DNA of 64,000 nt, from contig WGNL01000031.1 of the NCBI GenBank assembly GCA_016124585.1, positions 1-64,000 on the forward strand. The letters run 5' to 3'. Source of the DNA: Bacteroidota bacterium. Lineage in GTDB: Bacteria > Bacteroidota > Bacteroidia > Chitinophagales > Saprospiraceae. The position numbers and the translations under genes are program-made. Shown here piece after piece: positions 17,801 through 24,727 of the stretch. The notes below the pieces were generated by a model that ran no database searches, had not been told where the DNA came from, and worked only from the letters and a program-made list of their open reading frames with translations. How positions within the stretch are numbered: position 1 is the first letter of the stretch; the number at the start of each line of letters is the position of its first letter.

Positions 17801-19898
17801 GAGCTATTTCTTGGGCTACCATCAAGGTGACTATACTCCAGTGAGCAACGTTAGCATGGGCAACGCCCTCGCAAATGCTTGGAGTGACATGGCAGGTAAG
17901 ATACTTGACAACCCCAATTGGAGTGAAGGGCTCTTCAACGGCAACATTGCCCTGATGGCCACCCGTATCGGCGCTTTTGCACAAAACCCAACTGGCGTGC
18001 AATCTTTTGCCTACCAATACGACCAGTTGCACCGGATCAAGCAGGCTAATTCCTTCTATTTTGACGGACTCAACTGGAAGGACGAGAACAACGATCCTAA
18101 TTATATACCCTACACCACCTATTACGCTTACGACCCCAATGGTAATATCAAAAATCTGGCTCGAAATACCAACACAGGGAAGTTGGACAAACTGACCTAT
18201 GATTATAATACGACAGGCAAGCCAAACCAACTGACCTCGGTGACCGACCAAATACCGACTACTGCATATCCTGCCGACTTTGAAGGCACCAGCTCGTACC
18301 AGTACGATGCTATCGGCAACATCATTGCCGTACCCGAAGAACAGGTAGATAATATCCTGTGGACGGTGTACGGAAAAGTACAGGGCGTATATTATCCCAG
18401 CACCGTGGTGACCCAAGAGCGAAATATCAGCTATCGCTACGACCCCAGTGGCAACCGTGGCCTTAAGGTGAAAGGCAACAGCGGCCGGGAGATTGTGACC
18501 TGGTACGTGCGGGATGCTACTGGCAATGTGATGTCCGTTTACGAAAAAAACGTGAACGCAAGCCTACCACTGGTTCAGAAAGAAGTACCTTTGTATGGCA
18601 GTGCCCGTTTGGGTATGCGAAAGTTCTTTGAAGGCGAGAGGGACATGGAGAACCCTCCCCACTTATCGGATTATTACCGCTTACGAGGTAGGCGTGCCTA
18701 TGAGCTGAGCAACCACCTCGGCAATGTACTCACCACCGTGAGCGACCAAAAAGACGGTATAGCTGTAACTGACCCTTGGGTGGCCGAACACTACGAAGCC
18801 AAGTACCTGACCGCTACCGACTACTTCCCCTTCGGTATGGAAATGCCCGGAAGGGTGACAACACAGCCGGGCGCCTACCGCTATGGCTTCAATGGAAAAG
18901 AAAAGGACGAGGATGGGGAAATAGGCCTACTCACCAACTACGACTATGGGTTTAGGATTTACAACCCGGCGATTGCAAGGTTTTTAAGTGTGGATCCGTT
19001 GACACAGGAATACCCTTTTTATACACCTTATCAATTTGCTGGAAATATGCCGTCAGTTTTCATTGATTTAGATGGATTGGAACCAGCCGATGGCACGGTT
19101 GAAGCCAGAGATAATGTTCAAAGACCAATATTATTACCAATTGATGTGCCAACGGTATATAGAGAAGCTGTTCTTAAGGTCATGTTTAATGCAAATAATA
19201 AAACTTATGTTCCTGTCCCGGGGCCTGAAAAAATTGCGTATGACTTCTTTACGCATAAAATAATCCCGGAAAGGATGTCAGAAGCACCTGAAGCAGCACA
19301 AGATAGATATAGGTTATATGGAGTGGTTATAGAAAGTCTTTTCAGTACCGATCCTGAAGAAAATAAAAAAGCAGTTAAGACAATTAACCTTCCAAAAGAA
19401 AAATGGTACAACAATCAAATAGCACCTCTTGTTGTAGTTGCCCTTCCTGCTAATGCTGCAAGGAGTATGTTAAAGATGGCAGTGATTAGAACAACTTTAT
19501 TCGAAGGTGCGGAACAAGCAGTTTCTCTAGCAAGAACACTATGGAATGTTGGAAAAGGGAGAAATATAGCCATAGCAACAGGTGCAATTGGTGGAGAGGA
19601 CATACTATCAATTGGGATTAGTGGGGCGAAATCAACAAAAGCAGGTACAGCCGAAATCCCAACAACCAGAATATTTGCTGCTATTGAAGGCAGTGAATTT
19701 GATTCTGAAGTTAAAGTGCTTGAAGAAGTTGCCAAAAAATTCCTCAATAATCAGGAAGTCAAGGGATCAATCACTCTATTAACTGAACGACCAGCATGTA
19801 CTAGTTGCCAAGGAGTTATAAAGCAATTCATGGAAATGTTCCCAAATATTGAGTTGAAAGTACACAATGGAGTACCTCCATATGTAGCGCCAAAATAA
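11811..19898 (+). CDS. Rhs-repeat polymorphic toxin with C-terminal deaminase-fold tip
   Basis: This 2695-residue protein has an N-terminal export signal (cleavage likely after AMA). Beta-rich and fibronectin-like segments lead to YD repeats from about residue 1690 (YRYNTLGQV, FHYDIASRL, YTRYDRQGRI). The Rhs core follows: LSNHLGNVLTTVSD, DYFPFGM, YGFNGKEKDE (from 2358) and the terminal core DPLTQEYPFYTPYQFAGNMPS ending at LDGLEP (about 2424). The 270-residue tip is lower in GC. Its last 70 residues carry D2631-S-E2633 and P2661-A-C-T-S-C2666, the DxE and PxCxxC zinc motifs of the toxin-deaminase group (BURPS668_1122-like). The predicted activity is deamination of a nucleic-acid base or nucleotide in a competing cell. 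The SUKH gene downstream fits as immunity. The start overlaps the LolA-like gene by 17 bases. Confidence 0.85.
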   Translation: MISKSNHLRHRAPLLSAVILLAFNSLFVQLAMANDPYIGPALTYRVYHNIQDIETAFPACTGSPNSPCNLELEDPNASEDPITYDLDHRTGIVSFVYGKDLLSDVAGKYWWYKIYYSLVRYDAAGTEEVLETSAMLELKHDPDEGIYEDVKRYDLGTFIGLRLRIIGIETSVSTSGPPAPDADLPNDLRLELGMEVEKYYQFDTNTPPILSKEEQPNQELNKVALAWSYVLGAQEYELQYLYWDDYDQNAPPATDEELFRTATRITTWANWHELDLTYPSGKVYFRVRPIGRYTNDEGVNGDHSFKELGAWSEKEEVVINDNANIQNFEELKSWQFTASFAEDGKNKKVITYFDGSLRPRQVVTKLNDAHVALVAETDYSVEGQGTLSILPAPTNENNLFFKPNFNKNSANVAYSYRDFDKSTGADPLNTSAGAGKYFSGNNDVLGHLSDYIPMAAGFALTQVEYMRDGTGRMARQGGVGPLYQLSGPNGSNSAAYTHDTRYFYVNATETELRRLFGGNIGEAEHYKKQVVLDANRQASASYLDQTGKVVATSLMGNNPDNVQALDNIDPGEMVTLSLITDTPVDGMLKTSVNYIMNLEEAVGSQPTHTFVYNVDRLTNEIILHRGAYCKHCEYELEVTVKDPDGLPVALTRTTGANPPPYNNDIYKVVEFFPNNTSLGNPDCPMPSQDPTPNTDVTFTAIFNKIGSYEVTKILRMKQKSAEELFTELNVNGMLPDLQTEFIDPALEALDCSGCDFECSQYCYHQVMGFDVVPGTVPSQPQLDMIKECMATDCFEGISDAADAAAVNKCEGYLEAMKQQVTPGGTDISPADLAIDWDYFWNVIITPSNPLYFEDKDGIWYTWYDGSNVFEAYGGGANQTEIEILDGEEESIMNVPPGSPKLQPNKIDIQNRALTSEAFWQEQWVYELVKAHREYCFYEDCSRSCTLPNGTIVKPNIEGEAFIVKLAALESVAAVSTFLNLGAQNPTLAQIEAALVNQNGGGADPLFANPNCYNCGEAGEGWWMYYTLQHFEDTNNDYILESAISIAQNLTINSIVNGQAGDPNTGGATSTEYWANREWNYYKMMYITARQRVLDQCRTECPYVLDEWAIVQKPLSNEPCPPGTPPGDCDSYFDFGGTADDDANVWSNNQIEEFNNNNLEAQAENWSDEINNTLSDCNISLSSADQLSIQSLLEEYFTSFFEVPVSIPAIPTPPIGEGILNWDATDPANSTVTNMPLPPPNLNLYEVPSANNWEGWFTNKFSTVEGAPPGLCFSDLGAHGTVGFSLEENLLNGATQFRITVIGGAHQAGMLEMPQLYVLHEGGEPIYCAKSDIGQNYATITIDYINQGDPYRFYVSGPDGILGCYPEDENKGVFKLKIEVGPFPTNSDGIEITTLAQINQIITSYNSDPQCQTNVLSSLANLGIGGLATYETSDCFWDFLDIMNSQVLPVINSNCNSIPTVTSQSTCFSSITYSNSDPNNNKNPDEIQVNNFSCLDNTSGKLYLVNAYGNKLRWCDAYRMTDPSFSPFNGIHLTDLHYLGISVNIYSNQSDTEPERVYLFGGTNTTPSLSIPCFIQCAKGFTVSQSQMFVDCKEALEAAAIAEATEAWQAAISIEMAAYYQSAKTCINNAVEHFNVRYLNKEYQYTLYYYNQSGDLVQTIPPDGVHLLPISDPYFRKDPITNEQTGEWIGGNAEPPHTQKTQYRYNTLGQVTWQQSPDGGMTQFHYDIASRLRLSQNAKQRPLEYYSYTRYDRQGRITEVGQINHGMTTNDPEIIYGIVNNPAFPDPVGYSLEQQTFTEYDNPDPTLVGVFEQENLRGRVAKSSNELLSTYYSYDPHGNVKSLLHRYSHQIVIDNDLNHGGVTEIEGIGDKRIDYTYDLISGNVNSVSYQEGQPDQFYHRYEYDADNRLKRAYTSEDSYIWENDARYFYYTHGPLARVELGHDKVQGMDYYYTMQGWIKGVNSINVGGQQLLDPGKDGHNDPGAIIFNPNSYVARDEMSYFLGYHQGDYTPVSNVSMGNALANAWSDMAGKILDNPNWSEGLFNGNIALMATRIGAFAQNPTGVQSFAYQYDQLHRIKQANSFYFDGLNWKDENNDPNYIPYTTYYAYDPNGNIKNLARNTNTGKLDKLTYDYNTTGKPNQLTSVTDQIPTTAYPADFEGTSSYQYDAIGNIIAVPEEQVDNILWTVYGKVQGVYYPSTVVTQERNISYRYDPSGNRGLKVKGNSGREIVTWYVRDATGNVMSVYEKNVNASLPLVQKEVPLYGSARLGMRKFFEGERDMENPPHLSDYYRLRGRRAYELSNHLGNVLTTVSDQKDGIAVTDPWVAEHYEAKYLTATDYFPFGMEMPGRVTTQPGAYRYGFNGKEKDEDGEIGLLTNYDYGFRIYNPAIARFLSVDPLTQEYPFYTPYQFAGNMPSVFIDLDGLEPADGTVEARDNVQRPILLPIDVPTVYREAVLKVMFNANNKTYVPVPGPEKIAYDFFTHKIIPERMSEAPEAAQDRYRLYGVVIESLFSTDPEENKKAVKTINLPKEKWYNNQIAPLVVVALPANAARSMLKMAVIRTTLFEGAEQAVSLARTLWNVGKGRNIAIATGAIGGEDILSIGISGAKSTKAGTAEIPTTRIFAAIEGSEFDSEVKVLEEVAKKFLNNQEVKGSITLLTERPACTSCQGVIKQFMEMFPNIELKVHNGVPPYVAPK

Positions 19899-19910
19899 CT
19901 TCAATAGCCT

Positions 19911-20063
19911 GTGAAAGTTTCGGGCAACAACACCTTACTGGCCAAAAACGTCGTCGTTAAGCCTGCTGACAAGAGCATATGCAAAATTCCCATCTTTATT
20001 TTGAAGCAAGCTGATAATTTTGCACATGTTCTCAACCACATAGAGTCTTACATAATAGTGTAA
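19911..20063 (+). pseudogene. Short coding-like remnant between toxin and immunity genes
   Basis: A 50-codon frame beginning with GTG and ending TAA at 20061-20063 reads MKVSGNNTLLAKNVVVKPAD and continues. Its first half has the codon use and composition of a real gene (GTC GTC GTT AAG CCT GCT GAC) and a higher GC than its surroundings. I do not recognise it. It may be a relic of an earlier toxin tip or immunity gene left behind by tip exchange, or a small protein, or chance. Confidence 0.25.
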
Positions 20064-20104
20064 GTGTGGCTGTTAAAAATTTAGATATTCGAAAAAGAAA
20101 AATT

Positions 20105-20548
20105 ATGAATTACTTAGGCACCCTGATACAGCAATTGCGTAAAAAAGGTATTCAACCCTCCAGTTTAGTGGGATGTAGCGTTGATGAAATAAATTTTATT
20201 GAGAAATCAATTCAAGCACCCCTACCTCAAGTATTTAAAGAATTTTTGCAAATAATGGGTAAGGGTGCTGGTGATTTTTTGTTAGGCTCATCTTGTTTTT
20301 TTAATGAACTCATTAATTTGAACTCATGGGCTCAAGAACTATTAGAAGAAAACGATTTTGAAAAAAAATTACCATCGTATGCATTTGTGTTTTGGATGCA
20401 CCAAGGATATCAATTTGCCTTTTTTCATCTAAATACAGACGAAGACCCAGAAGTTTATTTCTACTATGAAGGGCGGACTAGAAGTGAGTTTGAGAAATGT
20501 AATCTAAAAGTAAGTGAATTTTATATTGAGAAATGTTCATTGATGTAG
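20105..20548 (+). CDS. SUKH (SMI1/KNR4) family immunity protein
   Basis: The 147-residue product follows the SUKH pattern: GCSVDEINFIEKSIQAPLPQ, then VFKEFLQIMGKGAGDFL and GSSCFFNELINLNSWAQELL. The conserved YAFVFWMHQGYQFAFFHL strand pair and EDPEVYFYYEG come next. SUKH proteins are the commonest immunity proteins of polymorphic toxin loci and bind their cognate toxin tip in the cytoplasm. There is no signal peptide. The ATG at 20105 is preferred; an in-frame GTG at 20066 would add 13 mostly basic residues. The gene sits 206 bases behind the deaminase-tipped Rhs gene on the same strand, the expected place for its antidote. The pairing is inferred from position. Confidence 0.85.
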   Translation: MNYLGTLIQQLRKKGIQPSSLVGCSVDEINFIEKSIQAPLPQVFKEFLQIMGKGAGDFLLGSSCFFNELINLNSWAQELLEENDFEKKLPSYAFVFWMHQGYQFAFFHLNTDEDPEVYFYYEGRTRSEFEKCNLKVSEFYIEKCSLM

Positions 20549-20559
20549 CATTTCTCAAT
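20525..20559 (+). terminator. Hairpin at the end of the immunity gene
   Basis: An 11-bp perfect inverted repeat (ATTGAGAAATG / CATTTCTCAAT) with a 13-base loop overlaps the last codons and stop (TAG, 20546-20548) of the SUKH gene. It lacks a strong T tract, so termination may be incomplete. Confidence 0.5.
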
Positions 20560-20765
20560 TGTGTCAAGCCGCCCCTCACTTGCTGCAAGTATTTTTTTCA
20601 ACTGTGTTCGAAAAAAAGAAATTCTGTGAATTTTGCAACTTCACAGGCTGTGCATGAAAGGCTTCGCAGGCGTTTTTCACGATGGCACAGGTAAGTGTTC
20701 CAGCTTCCAAAGCTAGCTCACCAAAATAAAAAACATAGTACCGCTCTCTTTCTCTTGCAAACTCG

Positions 20766-20804
20766 AACCGCCCGCCAGCGCCCTGCTGTAGGCGGTTTTT
20801 TTTT
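20766..20804 (+). terminator. Intrinsic terminator without an adjacent gene (first)
   Basis: The stem AACCGCC (20766-20772) pairs with GGCGGTT (20791-20797), closing an 18-base loop, and the hairpin runs into nine T. This is a classic plus-strand intrinsic terminator. The nearest upstream gene ends 218 bases earlier, so it may end a small RNA or catch read-through from the immunity gene. Confidence 0.7.
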
Positions 20805-21071
20805 GCGAACCACTTGGAGTTTTCGGAAACAAGGCTTATAATTGCCTTGATTTCAAATACAGTCGTTGAGGTAGGTTTTTGTAGCGCTTTTTACTATTCA
20901 CCATCGGGTTTTTGCCGTGTGTTTTTGCGCCGCATTCAATCGCTGCCCGCCCACTGTAACCGAATGACAATCCAAGCAAATCGTCAGTCGCCCACCTGGG
21001 GCACTGGCCTACATGCACTGTGTCCATATACAGGGATTTTAGAGAACCGCTTTCTGCTAACGAGTATGTGT

Positions 21072-21107
21072 GCCACCCAGCAATCTTGCTGTGGGTGGCT
21101 TTTTTTT
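21072..21107 (+). terminator. Intrinsic terminator without an adjacent gene (second)
   Basis: GCCACCCA (21072-21079) pairs with TGGGTGGC (21092-21099). An inner GCAA/TTGC stem and a 2-base bulge sit within it, and eight T follow. It is a strong plus-strand terminator, 268 bases beyond the first one, with no gene between them. Confidence 0.75.
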
Positions 21108-21197
21108 GTGGGTGTCGGTACACTGGATGTAAATATTTTGTAAACTTGCTCTGCGTTTCCGAAGATTTTGGAGCGCAACCATCAAACTTAACCGATT

Positions 21198-21842
21198 ATG
21201 CGCTTCTTTATACGTACACTTTTCTTTACAGTCTGCCTGTTCATCGCTGGCGGGGCATTTTCACAACAGACTTCTCTTGGGCTTACTGCTTTCTATCACT
21301 TGCCTACTGGTTCTTTGAGGGACTACTATGACCCGGCTCCTGGCTATGCCATTTCCTTTTGGAAGAAAAACAAGTTCATGGGGTTCCGGCTGGATTATGA
21401 ATTGGGGTACACCAACTTTTCACCCAGTGCCCCCAGCTTTAAGATTGAAGGTTTGACCAATATCCAAGGTGCGAGCTATGCGGTGCTCACCGACTTTCTA
21501 TTGATGCATCTCTCCATAGGTGCGCATGGAAGTTTGGTGAAAAAAGAAAAATTCAAGCTGTATGCTGGAGCTAACATACCTTATATTTTTTACAAGGTAC
21601 GCTCCGAGATTGATGGGCACTCAGGCAGGTCAGCAGGGGGAACCAAGTCTGGGCTAGTGCCAAAGCTGGGCGTTCAAATAGACTTAGCTCCTTACTTATC
21701 ACTTACAATGGAGGGTCGCTACAATTTCACTATCCAGTTTCAAGAAGCTGAAAACGTGTTGCCAGATAAAAAACTTGGATTTATCGATACCTATTTCACG
21801 CTTGGCATAGGTATGCTTTATCACTTCAACCAAAAACAATAA
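21198..21842 (+). CDS. Outer-membrane beta-barrel protein
   Basis: The 214-residue protein has a signal peptide (MRFFIRTLFFTVCLFIAGGAFSQ). Alternating hydrophobic/aromatic strands typical of small 8-strand barrels of the PorT/OmpX kind follow: LGLTAFYHLPTG, GFRLDYELGYTNF, FKLYAGANIPYIFYKV, LVPKLGVQIDL, LTMEGRYNFTI. It ends in FTLGIGMLYHFNQKQ, with a penultimate-strand aromatic pattern. Its role is unknown. It is followed after 5 bases by a second exported protein on the same strand, so the two probably form an operon, separate from the upstream toxin genes because of the terminator at 21072-21107. Confidence 0.75.
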   Translation: MRFFIRTLFFTVCLFIAGGAFSQQTSLGLTAFYHLPTGSLRDYYDPAPGYAISFWKKNKFMGFRLDYELGYTNFSPSAPSFKIEGLTNIQGASYAVLTDFLLMHLSIGAHGSLVKKEKFKLYAGANIPYIFYKVRSEIDGHSGRSAGGTKSGLVPKLGVQIDLAPYLSLTMEGRYNFTIQFQEAENVLPDKKLGFIDTYFTLGIGMLYHFNQKQ

Positions 21843-21847
21843 AAAAG

Positions 21848-22711
21848 ATGAAAAAACATTTGACACTGCTGCTATTTGCATGGATGGGAGTTGCTACTTC
21901 TATGTATGGGCAGCTAGGAGAGGCAAGCTCTGACGAAGTTGCAAAGATGAGAAACTATACATTGCGTATGGTGCTCTATGAACAAGACACTACTACGCTG
22001 AAAAATAATTTCTACTGGCTACCAAACAGTGAATACCTAAAGGAAGCTATCGAGAAATATTGGACTTTTTGCCCTTATGAGTTCGTTAAGGAAAAGGAGA
22101 AAAAGCCAAAAAATGCTATTTATTTAGGTTTTGCGTTATATCAGGATCTCAGAGATGGTGGTAATTGGACAATGTGTATCACCCATAATTATTATTCAAA
22201 TTCCATTAGACTATATGATGCCTACATACCATCATTGGGTTTAGCCACACGGAAACTAGGAAAGTACCGAATCGCTTCCTATGTGAAGGTGCTTCAGAAC
22301 ACTTTAGTGACAATTGAACAAAACAAGTTGAAAAAAATGCGTCCTAAGGATGCCCAAGAATTATATGGGAAAGAAAAACACCGTTTAAAAGGTATGAAAC
22401 TGTATGTGCCAGTGAGTACTTTTCCTTATAAAGGAGATGAGCGTGTTGACATTTCTATAGTTGAAATTAAGGAGCACTATCCTTACGAGGTAGAATTGGT
22501 GACAGAAGAGCAGCTTGAAAAAATATTGGAATCTGAAGAAAAAAATGCTGCGTATCTAAATACCTTCTTGGATCCAAGTACATCTTATCTGACGGGCTGG
22601 GTCATTACCACAGATACGGCAGAGGTATTGTGCTATGAGACTAAGTCAGCTGGGATTACCTCTTTCAAGAAATTCTATCTTGACATGCTTGAAAGATTAG
22701 CGGACAAATGA
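21848..22711 (+). CDS. Exported protein of unknown function
   Basis: I do not recognise this 287-residue protein. It begins with a signal peptide (MKKHLTLLLFAWMGVATSMYGQ). The mature part is mixed alpha/beta with a lysine-rich middle (VKEKEKKPKNAIYL, EKHRLKGMKL) and two cysteines in CPYEF and TMCITH. It has no membrane segment after the signal, so a periplasmic or surface location is expected. The gene starts 5 bases after the beta-barrel gene and converges with the gspF gene, with only 24 bases between the two stops. Function may be linked to the barrel protein. Confidence 0.6.
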   Translation: MKKHLTLLLFAWMGVATSMYGQLGEASSDEVAKMRNYTLRMVLYEQDTTTLKNNFYWLPNSEYLKEAIEKYWTFCPYEFVKEKEKKPKNAIYLGFALYQDLRDGGNWTMCITHNYYSNSIRLYDAYIPSLGLATRKLGKYRIASYVKVLQNTLVTIEQNKLKKMRPKDAQELYGKEKHRLKGMKLYVPVSTFPYKGDERVDISIVEIKEHYPYEVELVTEEQLEKILESEEKNAAYLNTFLDPSTSYLTGWVITTDTAEVLCYETKSAGITSFKKFYLDMLERLADK

Positions 22712-22735
22712 AATCTTGAATTAGCAGCTATGTAC

Positions 22736-23893
22736 TTACCGCCCCACATTCGTGCTCATTTGGAACAACGGTAGGTACATAGCCACCAAGATAAAACCCA
22801 CCACAACGCCTAGTCCAATAATAAGCACTGGTTCCAGCAAGCTACCTATCATAGCGGTTCGGGAATCCACTTGTGCATTGTATTGCTCAGCTAAGGTGTT
22901 GAACATCTGGTCCATTTGCCCCGTCTCCTCCCCTACCCTAAGCAACGCTATGAGCTGCGGCGGGTAAAACGAAAAGGCGGCGAGCGCCTCGTGCAGCGGC
23001 ATGCCGTGCATGATGTCATGTTCCACCTGTGCCAAGGAAACTTCCAAGGGATAAAAAGCACACATTTCCTTCACCAACTCTACTGCCCGCAGCAGCGAAA
23101 CCTTGGCATAGAGCAACAGGCTCATGGATTGGCAAAAACGGGCCAAGTAAATATGGTGGATGATGGCCCCGAAAATTGGCATCCGCAGCAACGCTGCCGA
23201 GAACAACTTCCTGAGCAGCGGCTTTTTTCTATTTAGGTATAGAATACCCACTACCCCGACCAGCACCAGCCCGACCAAGGAACCGTAACGACCTACCCAA
23301 TTGGACATTGCGATGATGTACTGGGTGATGGCCGGCAGCTCACTGTCGAATCGGTCGTACACTCCACTGAACATTGGCACGAGGTATTTCAGCAAAAAGA
23401 AAATCACAGCCACTGCAAACCCACTGACGAAAATTGGGTAAGCAAGCGCTCCAGTGAGTTGCTGCTGATACCTGACCGTTTTAGTGAAAAAAGCGGCCAG
23501 TTCTTTCAGCACCGAATGTAGTTGTCCGCTCTCCTCCCCAATGCGCACACTTACTGTTTCGTAAGTGGAAAAAGCACCAGCGCTGTGCAGTGCATCGGAG
23601 AAGGATGACCCAGTGATGACTGTTTGACGAACCTGAGCGATGAGTTGTTGCTGCCGCTTGCCCTGTTGGCCTTGTTCGATGAGCTGCAGCGCCTTTTGGA
23701 TGTCCAGGCCAGCCGAAAGCAAAAGGAAAAGAGCTTCGTAGACAGCTTTTTTCTTTTTGGCGTTGAAGCCATTTCCGAACAGTTGTATGTCCTTCTGCCA
23801 CCAACTTTCAGAAGCTGCTGCCGCAAATGGAGTTGCCGATTTTTGTGTCGGCTGTTGTAGGGGGAGCGGGTAATTGTCTAATTTAATGGGCAT
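22736..23893 (-). CDS. gspF: Type II secretion/type IV pilus inner-membrane platform protein GspF
   Basis: This 385-residue protein has the duplicated GspF domain. The first copy (about residues 50-170) contains FLLLSAGLDIQKALQLIEQG and ETVSVRIGEESGQL, and the second repeats the pattern in SLLLYAKVSLLRAVELVKEM and QLIALLRVGEETGQMDQMFN. Three membrane segments are clear: FVSGFAVAVIFFLLKYLVP, LVGLVLVGVVGILYL and VLIIGLGVVVGFILVAMYLP. GspF forms the inner-membrane base on which the GspE ATPase drives pseudopilus assembly. I chose the ATG at 23893, which overlaps the end of the GspJ-like gene by 11 bases; a GTG at 23923 is possible. It is last in the minus unit that starts with the GspK-like gene. 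Confidence 0.92.
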   Translation of the reverse strand: MPIKLDNYPLPLQQPTQKSATPFAAAASESWWQKDIQLFGNGFNAKKKKAVYEALFLLLSAGLDIQKALQLIEQGQQGKRQQQLIAQVRQTVITGSSFSDALHSAGAFSTYETVSVRIGEESGQLHSVLKELAAFFTKTVRYQQQLTGALAYPIFVSGFAVAVIFFLLKYLVPMFSGVYDRFDSELPAITQYIIAMSNWVGRYGSLVGLVLVGVVGILYLNRKKPLLRKLFSAALLRMPIFGAIIHHIYLARFCQSMSLLLYAKVSLLRAVELVKEMCAFYPLEVSLAQVEHDIMHGMPLHEALAAFSFYPPQLIALLRVGEETGQMDQMFNTLAEQYNAQVDSRTAMIGSLLEPVLIIGLGVVVGFILVAMYLPLFQMSTNVGR

Positions 23894-24410
23894 AGTCGTC
23901 AAATTGAAGGATTTCTTTTGCACTATATGTTTTCCTTAAAACCAGTGTTGTAGGCTGACCCAGCAATGAGCTTGTAATTTGTGCCGCATCGGCAATGCCA
24001 ATGTCCACGGGTTCGCCTCGTCGAGATATCTTCCAAGATGTGACCGGGAATAGGAAAACCTCGTCGCGGCTGCCTTCGATATTAATTTTGCGGGTAATCT
24101 GCTGTTCTTCCATACTGTAGGACACATCATAGTTGGGATATCGAAATACAAGGGAACTATCTTCCTTGACCACTAGGCTGGCTTTTAAAAAATCATGCTC
24201 CAAAAGCACCTGCAACTGCCGAAGATGGATGGCCTCATCCGTTTCTTGTTGGTAAGAATGCAACTGTCGTTCAATGACCTGCCATGCAGCCAGCGCAGCG
24301 AGCATCGTCAGCATAGACAGCGCTGCCACCACCATCACCTCTATAATGGTGAAGGCGGGCAGGGCACCTACCACGAGCTGCTGGGATACACGATTTGCTT
24401 TTGTTCGCAT
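23883..24410 (-). CDS. GspJ-like pseudopilin
   Basis: The 175-residue product carries a prepilin signal, LPA|FTIIEVMVV, with Glu at position 5 of the mature protein and a hydrophobic helix after it (AALSMLTMLAALAAW). The residue before the cut is Ala rather than the usual Gly. Length, order between the GspI-like gene and gspF, and a C-terminal beta region suggest the GspJ minor pseudopilin, which helps cap the pseudopilus. The ATG at 24410 overlaps the preceding gene by 43 bases. A GTG at 24374 would give a 7-residue leader, more typical of pseudopilins, and a shorter overlap. Confidence 0.72.
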   Translation of the reverse strand: MRTKANRVSQQLVVGALPAFTIIEVMVVAALSMLTMLAALAAWQVIERQLHSYQQETDEAIHLRQLQVLLEHDFLKASLVVKEDSSLVFRYPNYDVSYSMEEQQITRKINIEGSRDEVFLFPVTSWKISRRGEPVDIGIADAAQITSSLLGQPTTLVLRKTYSAKEILQFDDYAH

Positions 24411-24727
24411 AGGACTTTTGTTTTACCAGGTGTGTAAGCAGTCAGTGTAAGTAGTGCAGCGCCGGGATAATCAGCATGATAAGCAGATACATCTTTCTCT
24501 ATTAGCATTCCTTCCACCTCTAAGGATTCAGAGATGAAAAGCTCCTGAGAAATCGCTTCATCGGCCAAACGGGCAAGCACTGTCTGAGCCTTTGCCCTGG
24601 CAACCACTAGCTCCGCATTGAGCACATTGCTGAATATCATCATCCCGATCCCGAGCGAAACCACTACAACAAGCATGGCAGCCATAGTTTCCACGATTGT
24701 GCTGGCCGGCAATTTCATTCTATCCAT
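24368..24727 (-). CDS. GspI-like pseudopilin
   Basis: This 119-residue protein starts MDRMKLPA|STIVETMAAM, a short prepilin leader with Ala at the cut site and Glu at position 5. A hydrophobic helix (LVVVVSLGIGMMIFS) and a small C-terminal domain follow. Small size and position between the GspK-like and GspJ-like genes point to GspI, which in known systems forms a tip complex with GspJ and GspK. It overlaps the upstream gene by 13 bases and the downstream gene by up to 43, so translation of the three is probably coupled. Sequence similarity beyond the N-terminus is too low to name it firmly. Confidence 0.68.
   Translation of the reverse strand: MDRMKLPASTIVETMAAMLVVVVSLGIGMMIFSNVLNAELVVARAKAQTVLARLADEAISQELFISESLEVEGMLIEKDVSAYHADYPGAALLTLTAYTPGKTKVLCEQKQIVYPSSSW

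Larger units (their letters stand above)
20549..21197. other. Gene-free 650-bp stretch with two orphan terminators
   Basis: No frame here has coding character; the frames that do open run through hairpins and have poor composition. The stretch holds short inverted repeats (for example CTGTGAA / TTCACAG around 20621-20645) and two strong intrinsic terminators described separately. Because the terminators are 200 and 550 bases beyond the last gene, small RNAs ending at each are possible. I could not match either to 6S, tmRNA, SRP or RNase P RNA. Confidence 0.5.

Noticed and set aside
17721-18416. A 231-codon open frame on the minus strand inside the Rhs gene
   Set aside because: It lies antisense to the conserved YD-repeat region of a clear gene, has no recognisable domain, and reflects the codon bias of the plus-strand frame.
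20814-21331. Several overlapping 60-110 codon frames on both strands in the gap before 21198
   Set aside because: They run through strong terminator hairpins, contradict each other and show no protein-like pattern.
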